This document shows positions 59,218-64,000 of a stretch of DNA of 64,000 nt, piece after piece. The notes beneath the pieces are model-generated. The model had not been told where the DNA came from. It saw nothing but the letters and a program-made list of their open reading frames with translations, and did not search any database. Positions within the stretch are counted from its first letter, which is position 1. Every line of letters starts with the position of its first letter. The DNA comes from Alteromonas sp. IB21 (GTDB lineage: Bacteria; Pseudomonadota; Gammaproteobacteria; Enterobacterales; Alteromonadaceae), in contig NZ_JAEFCD010000002.1 in NCBI RefSeq assembly GCF_016405965.1, positions 186,001-250,000 of the forward strand, read 5' to 3'. The translations under genes and the position numbers were made by a program.

Positions 59218-60735
59218 ATGGGCGTGCGTTTATTACTTGTTTACGGATTGGCTTTCGTTTCTTTTTCTCTCTATTCAAAAGCGGATGACCACCGCTCGCT
59301 CACCGAAACGGCAACTTCGGACGTCTTTAATGAGTATTTGGAATACCTTACGCTACCCAATGTAGCCACGCAGTCTGCTGCTGATATTAGAAAGGTCGCT
59401 GAATGGACGGTTGCGAAATACAGTGAATATGGCGTTAATACCCAGCTTCTCGACAATGAGGGGATGCCTATGGTTTATGCTGATTACATGTTGGCTGGTG
59501 AGGATGCCCCTACCGTTCTCTTCTATGCTCATATGGATGGTCAACCGGTTAACCCAGAGGTTTGGGAACAAGAAAGCCCGTGGCAGCCAGTGCTTAAAGT
59601 AGAAGAAAATGGCACATGGGTCGAAAAGCCTCTGTCACTACTAAAAAATCAATATAATCCTAACTGGCGAATATTCGCGCGCTCGGCCTCAGATGATAAA
59701 GCGCCCATTATGATGCTGCTTGCCGCGCTTCACACATTGTCGTTAAACCAAACTTCTCCGTCGGTTAATGTCAAGGTACTGCTAGATTCAAATGAAGAAG
59801 GCGGTAGCCCTTTACTGGCAACAGTTATTGAAAAGAATAAAAACCTGCTATCTGCTGATGCAGTAGTAATGCTAGACGGGCCTATGCATCCGTCTAATGC
59901 CCCAACCGTAGTATTTGGACATCGTGGTGCTACGCTTGTAAAACTGACGACTTATGGGCCTATTTCCGATAGTCACAGCGGTCACTTTGGTAACTACATT
60001 CAAAATCCTGCTTTTATGCTTTCTTCTCTTTTAGCTGGCATGAAAAACGAAAATGGCATGGTGACGATTCCGAATTACTATGGAGATTCACCTTTGCCAG
60101 AAGAAATAAAAAACGTGCTTCGAGAAATACCCATCGATGAAAAGGCGCTACTGGCGCGCCTTGGTGTAGTAAAGGCCGAGTCTGTCGGCAGCAATTATTA
60201 TGAATCTATTAGCCTGCCCTCTTTAAACATCAATGGATTAAGTGCAGCCAGCACGACAGCCGTAAGAACTATCATCCCTTCTTACGCCACCGCATCTATC
60301 GATATTCGAACAACAAAAGACGCCCACTCTTCACGACAAGTTAATCTATTAAAAGACTTTGTTAGGGCCAGGGGATATCACATTGTCGATGAGGTGCCAT
60401 CAAAAGAAGTTCGCCTTAAACATGAAAAACTCATTCGTATGGAGGTCTCCCAAGGTACCGCAGCACTCCAAACACCCCTTGATGAAAGCGTTGGAGTATG
60501 GGCCAAAAAGGCATTACAGTCCGTGAGCGAGGGCAAGGTCGTTGTTATCCCTATGATGGGCGGTACTGTCCCCACCGCTCCCCTTGTAACCCGCTTAAAT
60601 AAACCTGTGATCCTTATTCCATTAGTTAATGCTGATAATAATCAACATGCCCCCAACGAAAATCTGCGTATAGGCAATTTTTACAGTGGTACGAATGCGC
60701 TATATCAATTGCTGACTACCCCTTACTCCCCGTGA
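59218..60735 (+). CDS. Exported M20-type metallopeptidase
   Basis: A 505-residue protein with a signal peptide (cleavage near SKA at residue 22) and the dinuclear-zinc fold of M20 carboxypeptidases. FYAHMDGQP (His and Asp), SASDDKAPIM (bridging Asp), LDSNEEGGSP (catalytic Glu and ligand), a lid domain from about 225, and a final QHAPNENLRIGNFYSGTNAL (His ligand). It likely trims peptides in the periplasm; the specificity is unknown. AAGGA precedes the ATG. Monocistronic, after the gltBD terminator. Confidence 0.88.
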   Translation: MGVRLLLVYGLAFVSFSLYSKADDHRSLTETATSDVFNEYLEYLTLPNVATQSAADIRKVAEWTVAKYSEYGVNTQLLDNEGMPMVYADYMLAGEDAPTVLFYAHMDGQPVNPEVWEQESPWQPVLKVEENGTWVEKPLSLLKNQYNPNWRIFARSASDDKAPIMMLLAALHTLSLNQTSPSVNVKVLLDSNEEGGSPLLATVIEKNKNLLSADAVVMLDGPMHPSNAPTVVFGHRGATLVKLTTYGPISDSHSGHFGNYIQNPAFMLSSLLAGMKNENGMVTIPNYYGDSPLPEEIKNVLREIPIDEKALLARLGVVKAESVGSNYYESISLPSLNINGLSAASTTAVRTIIPSYATASIDIRTTKDAHSSRQVNLLKDFVRARGYHIVDEVPSKEVRLKHEKLIRMEVSQGTAALQTPLDESVGVWAKKALQSVSEGKVVVIPMMGGTVPTAPLVTRLNKPVILIPLVNADNNQHAPNENLRIGNFYSGTNALYQLLTTPYSP

Positions 60736-60895
60736 TAAGGGGTGTTGAAGAAGTCATGCTATAAAACCTAGACCTATACGGAAAACCTGACGGATATACG
60801 TTAATAGACCAAGGTTTAGTTGAAGCACGAGGATTACGTCTTTACTATCATATAAACAAATAAAAAGCACCGCACGTTGGATAAAGAATTTACCT

Positions 60896-61345
60896 ATGAA
60901 GCACGTAAACATCAGAAAACCTGTACTTTGTTTCGCATTAGCCTTAGCGGCGAGTCATGTATGCTTTGCTGATACTATTTCAGTAGATTCTTCAATAAAT
61001 GCTCAAGTCCAAAACCAGACCAAGCATCAAGACGGGCTATCTTCAAAGACAACGCCAAGCACAGTGTCTTGCCCTTCTGATTTTAAACAGGTTAAGATTT
61101 CTGATGATGCGAGACAATGCCAAGCATTTGACGAAAGCATGACCGCGGTAATGATTTATCACTCTCCAGTCTCCCCAAGTGAGATGCTTAGTTTCTATCA
61201 AGCTGCGCACCCATCGCTAAAAGCTCACTCCCCCATTAGCGGTCGCACCTTGCTCACTTCTGAAAATAAGGCGTTAAGGGTAATAATAAGCCCCGATAAA
61301 ACCGGATCTCAAGTCGATATTCTGGTTACATCCAACAGCAAATAA
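60896..61345 (+). CDS. Hypothetical exported protein (149 residues)
   Basis: A signal peptide (hydrophobic 10-22, cleavage after CFA) is followed by a Ser/Thr/Gln-rich linker of about 30 residues. The folded part has cysteines in STVSCPSDF and DARQCQAFD and a segment MIYHSPVSPSEMLSFYQAAH. I do not recognise the family. Not obviously linked to its neighbours; periplasmic by prediction. Confidence 0.7.
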   Translation: MKHVNIRKPVLCFALALAASHVCFADTISVDSSINAQVQNQTKHQDGLSSKTTPSTVSCPSDFKQVKISDDARQCQAFDESMTAVMIYHSPVSPSEMLSFYQAAHPSLKAHSPISGRTLLTSENKALRVIISPDKTGSQVDILVTSNSK

Positions 61346-61551
61346 TCTCTCTGTTTAAAAAGCCGCGTAAACCTACTCATGTTGGCATCTGGCTTGCAAT
61401 TTCAATAAGTACAACACTGTGACAGTGCCTGGCGTCATTTTTATGACACCGATAAAGCGAAGGTGCCCGAGTTAGCTTAAAAAAATGAGCGCACCTTAAC
61501 TAACCGAACTGTCACGGGCTTTTATTTTTTTTGATATTTGCGAGGGTTACG

Positions 61552-62139
61552 ATGGAATTGGCAATTATTCTAATGATGTTACTTATTGTAGTTGCGCTAG
61601 GTGCCATAAAATTGTCAGATGGCGGGGTCGCGTTTCCATTCAGACGAAAGCCACAGTTATTCACGCCTGTTGAACATACGTTCTTAAATCTTATCGAGCA
61701 GGCGGTGGGAAGAGAGTTTAGAATTGTGTGCCGCGTGCGCCTTAACGACCTCATTGCCGTCCGTCAATCGACTAACAAAAAAACGGCTAGTCAAGCGTTA
61801 AGCAGAGCATCTAGTCGTCAACTTGATTTTGTTTTAGTGAACAAACACGACATGAGCCCGGTTATGGCTATTGATCTTGTTCACAGCCAAGGTAAAGAAG
61901 GTTATAAATCTCAAAAAGACTGGTTCGTAACAGGAGCGCTCGACGCTGCTGGTCTTCCTCACGCAAGAATTAAAGTGAAATCTGGCTATACGGTAGATGA
62001 CATTCGAGAATGCGTAGAAAATAAACTCATTCCATACCGTCGCCTACAACAGAAAATGGCTCAGTTGCCGACGCATAACCCTGAACCGACAAAACGACCA
62101 ACTCGCCCAATCCGTTCAAGCAGACCTGCGGCGGCTTAA
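61552..62139 (+). CDS. DUF2726 domain membrane-anchored protein
   Basis: A 195-residue protein: an N-terminal transmembrane helix (residues 2-19), then a DUF2726 domain with the nuclease-like fold pattern FTPVEHTFLNLIEQAVGREF, RQLDFVLVNKHDMSPVMAID and a helix near YTVDDIRECVENKL, and an Arg/Pro-rich tail. The function is unknown. ATG at 61552 follows GAGGG; the longer frame from a TTG at 61531 is unlikely. Confidence 0.8.
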   Translation: MELAIILMMLLIVVALGAIKLSDGGVAFPFRRKPQLFTPVEHTFLNLIEQAVGREFRIVCRVRLNDLIAVRQSTNKKTASQALSRASSRQLDFVLVNKHDMSPVMAIDLVHSQGKEGYKSQKDWFVTGALDAAGLPHARIKVKSGYTVDDIRECVENKLIPYRRLQQKMAQLPTHNPEPTKRPTRPIRSSRPAAA

Positions 62140-62162
62140 TCTAACAAGCCTAACTTCCCCTA

Positions 62163-62218
62163 GCCTTTGTTGCATTGCTATTTTCTTACTCTCAAATAGC
62201 AGTAACAAAGGCGTTTTT
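62163..62218 (+). terminator. Terminator after the DUF2726 gene
   Basis: Stem GCCTTTGTT / AACAAAGGC with an inner GCTATTT / AAATAGC stem, followed by a T run. Confidence 0.7.
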
Positions 62219-62305
62219 CTGTCAGTTTTAAAGATTTCCTTATACAATTAAGCTATTAAAGAGCGTATTCACGCGTTAAATCCCCTCAACATCGTCGGTA
62301 TAGTT

Positions 62306-63007
62306 ATGAAAAAAATTGGTATTTTAGGTGCAATGGACGAAGAAGTTGCGCTACTTAAAGCGTCACTTTGCGATGTAAAAGAAACTCAGTGGAAGCACCT
62401 TACGTTTTACGAAGGCACACTTAACGACCTAGACGTTGTGCTAGTAAAATGCGGGATTGGTAAAGTTGCTGCCGCCCTTGCCACCACGGTACTTATTGAG
62501 CAATATGCTCCCGATGCTGTGGTTAATACCGGTTCAGCCGGTGGCTTTGATAAAACCCTCAATATTGGCGACTTGGTTATTGCTAGCCACGTCATTCACC
62601 ATGATGCCGACCTTACTCATTTTGGTTATAAGCTAGGCCAGTGTGCCGGTATGCCTGAAGATTTTCGTTGTGATACTACACTGATGGAAGCAGCACATAA
62701 TGCTGCGGCAACCATCACATCGCTTCAATCGACAACTGGCTTGATTTGTACTGGCGATGCATTTATCGGTAGCGATGAAGCAGTAGCAGAGCTACGTAAA
62801 AACTTTCCTGATATGAAAGCAGTTGAAATGGAAGGCGTCGCTATAGGCCAAACTTGCTACATGCTTGACACGCCATTTCTTGTGATTCGTTCGCTGTCGG
62901 ACATTGCTGGAAAAACATCATCGGTTAGCTTCAAAGAATATTTAGACACTGCTGCCAAAAATTCAGCACAGCTTGTAATGGCGATGATAAAAGCACTCGC
63001 AAAATAA
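62306..63007 (+). CDS. mtnN: 5'-Methylthioadenosine / S-adenosylhomocysteine nucleosidase
   Basis: Cleaves MTA and SAH to adenine and the thio-sugar in polyamine, methylation and autoinducer metabolism. 233 residues. GILGAMDEEVALL start, GIGKVAAALATTVLIE, NTGSAGGF, and the C-terminal AVEMEGVAIGQTCYM with the ribose-binding Glu pair and SLSDIAGKTS with the catalytic Asp. The MTA made by polyamine synthesis gives a link in function to this type of genome. One base separates its stop from the next start. Confidence 0.95.
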   Translation: MKKIGILGAMDEEVALLKASLCDVKETQWKHLTFYEGTLNDLDVVLVKCGIGKVAAALATTVLIEQYAPDAVVNTGSAGGFDKTLNIGDLVIASHVIHHDADLTHFGYKLGQCAGMPEDFRCDTTLMEAAHNAAATITSLQSTTGLICTGDAFIGSDEAVAELRKNFPDMKAVEMEGVAIGQTCYMLDTPFLVIRSLSDIAGKTSSVSFKEYLDTAAKNSAQLVMAMIKALAK

Positions 63008-63008
63008 G

Positions 63009-63953
63009 ATGACAGACATTATTAGCGACCCTAGATATCAGTCGCTATTAGTACTTTGGTTGGCAGTTGCCGTTGATGCACTGTGGCGCTGGCCCCAAAG
63101 TACTCACCCGTTAACACTAATGCGCTACCTTGTTCAACAGATGGGGCGCAAAGTCGTACCATCGCGCGACTATGGCCCTAGCCAGCATTATATTTCAGGC
63201 TCTCTCGCCGCGCTTGTCCTGCTTGCTCCGTTTGTAATTTGTGTTGCCATTTTGGTCTATATGGCGCAATACCCTGTTTTCTTCGAGGCCATCATACTTA
63301 TTGCGCTACTCGATTTTGGCTATCAGCGCCAACAATATAAAAGGGTGTTGACAAGTGTTGGTAGAAATAAAAAATCTCTTGCAAGAGAGATGGTGCAAAC
63401 AATAACCGCGAGGCAATGTGATTCATTGTCTGATATTGGCATTGCTAAAGCCGCTATTGAGTCACTATGGCTGAAATTTCTTTATCTTTACTGCGGTGTC
63501 ATCTTCTACTATCTAGTCACTGGCCCAATTGGTGCACTCATTTACCGTTTACTGCTACTTACGTCGTGGCAATGGCATTATCGCACGCCAAAAATGGTTT
63601 ATTTTGCCCGACCTGTGCGAAAGCTCGTGTATTTACTTTCCTTTCCACCTGCCTTGTTTGGTGGATTTATAACTCTTCTTGTTAGTCATCCAATCAAGGG
63701 GTTGAGTGCCGTAAAACGTTCACCTGTAAAAGATAAAACCTCGCTACTTCTTGCATTACTGGGCGGCGTGCTCAATATAAAGCTTGGAGGGCCGGCTATC
63801 TACGCAAATAAAAAGTATCGTTACACCCGAGTCGGGGGCGAATGCGATGTAAAATACTCAAACATGATTGCTGCCAAGTCTATCATTACGTATGCAATGC
63901 TAGTAACAACCGCCGTAGCTTCGCTTGTATTGTTGGCAGCAGCCCTCGTTTAG
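63009..63953 (+). CDS. CbiB/CobD-like membrane protein (adenosylcobinamide-phosphate synthase family)
   Basis: A 314-residue protein with about five hydrophobic segments and the family order: LLVLWLAVAVDALWRWP with the charged motif in helix 1, ALLDFGYQRQQY-type loop, YLVTGPIGALIYRLLLL, and KSPVKDKTSLL-like C-terminal blocks. In cobalamin synthesis CbiB joins aminopropanol phosphate to cobyrate. No other cobalamin gene is in the window, so a salvage role or a diverged function is possible. Directly coupled to mtnN. The stop is inside the window. Confidence 0.82.
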   Translation: MTDIISDPRYQSLLVLWLAVAVDALWRWPQSTHPLTLMRYLVQQMGRKVVPSRDYGPSQHYISGSLAALVLLAPFVICVAILVYMAQYPVFFEAIILIALLDFGYQRQQYKRVLTSVGRNKKSLAREMVQTITARQCDSLSDIGIAKAAIESLWLKFLYLYCGVIFYYLVTGPIGALIYRLLLLTSWQWHYRTPKMVYFARPVRKLVYLLSFPPALFGGFITLLVSHPIKGLSAVKRSPVKDKTSLLLALLGGVLNIKLGGPAIYANKKYRYTRVGGECDVKYSNMIAAKSIITYAMLVTTAVASLVLLAAALV

Positions 63954-64000
63954 CCCCCACATGTTGATGGGTGATAACAATCAATGTCCTGCCGGTGATC

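Noticed and set aside
61455-61495. AAGGTGC / GCACCTT repeat ahead of the DUF2726 gene
   Set aside because: Long loop and weak stem; could be a poor terminator but not convincing.
63954-64000. Possible end of a convergent gene at the right edge
   Set aside because: A minus-strand frame of about 15 codons ends right at the CbiB stop, but it is too short to identify.

Overview
The window looks like a stretch of chromosome from a marine gammaproteobacterium of the Alteromonas type. The reasons are the moderate GC content, two TonB-dependent receptors, a GntR-linked prpBC-acnD-prpF methylcitrate operon, the conserved rsmI / lpoA-yraN-diaA-dolP block, arcB close to gltBD, and a carboxynorspermidine pathway. 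The species call is an inference from gene content; there is no rRNA or tRNA in the window.

Left part (1-10.3 kb): the 5' end of a LysR regulator diverges from adhC (glutathione-dependent formaldehyde detoxification). A relic of a LuxR-type regulator and an exported phosphatase-like protein follow. Next is an arsenic resistance cluster, arsR-arsC-arsH-acr3, with three phased GAAATTTC dyads in front of arsR. After it come an orphan single-domain response regulator, a stand-alone aceK, and an OmpR-type two-component pair.

10.3-18.7 kb: small exported proteins (DUF3833 lipoprotein, chalcone isomerase-like), a PLP enzyme of the ACC deaminase / D-cysteine desulfhydrase family, a sterol desaturase-type hydroxylase with an SRPBCC protein, and an AraC regulator interrupted by an in-frame amber codon. 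Carboxynorspermidine dehydrogenase and decarboxylase (norspermidine synthesis) follow. 18.7-25.3 kb holds the envelope and replication-control block (rsmI, lpoA, yraN, diaA, dolP), an MFS exporter, and the C-terminal relic of a DesR-like response regulator.

25.3-36 kb: two small unknown genes, a TonB receptor, and the propionate (2-methylcitrate) operon behind a GntR regulator with three TTGTCGAC operators. A long stem-loop repeat lies between prpB and prpC. A tandem-REC GGDEF protein follows.

37.3-46.6 kb is the most interesting region. A divergent gene set encodes a ROK regulator, a glycerate kinase, a sodium/solute symporter and a TonB receptor on one side. On the other side are a GH63-type mannosyl/glucosylglycerate hydrolase and an AGE-family (mannose isomerase-like) enzyme. 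Together they form a plausible complete pathway for uptake and breakdown of mannosylglycerate (digeneaside, a red-algal solute) into fructose and phosphoglycerate. This assignment is inferred from the gene combination.

46.7-64 kb: a pair of bacterial PH-domain proteins (YdbS/YdbT-like), arcB, an AmpD-like amidase with an SH3 domain, gltBD (glutamate synthase), an M20-type metallopeptidase, small exported or membrane proteins, mtnN, and a CbiB-like membrane protein that ends near the window edge.
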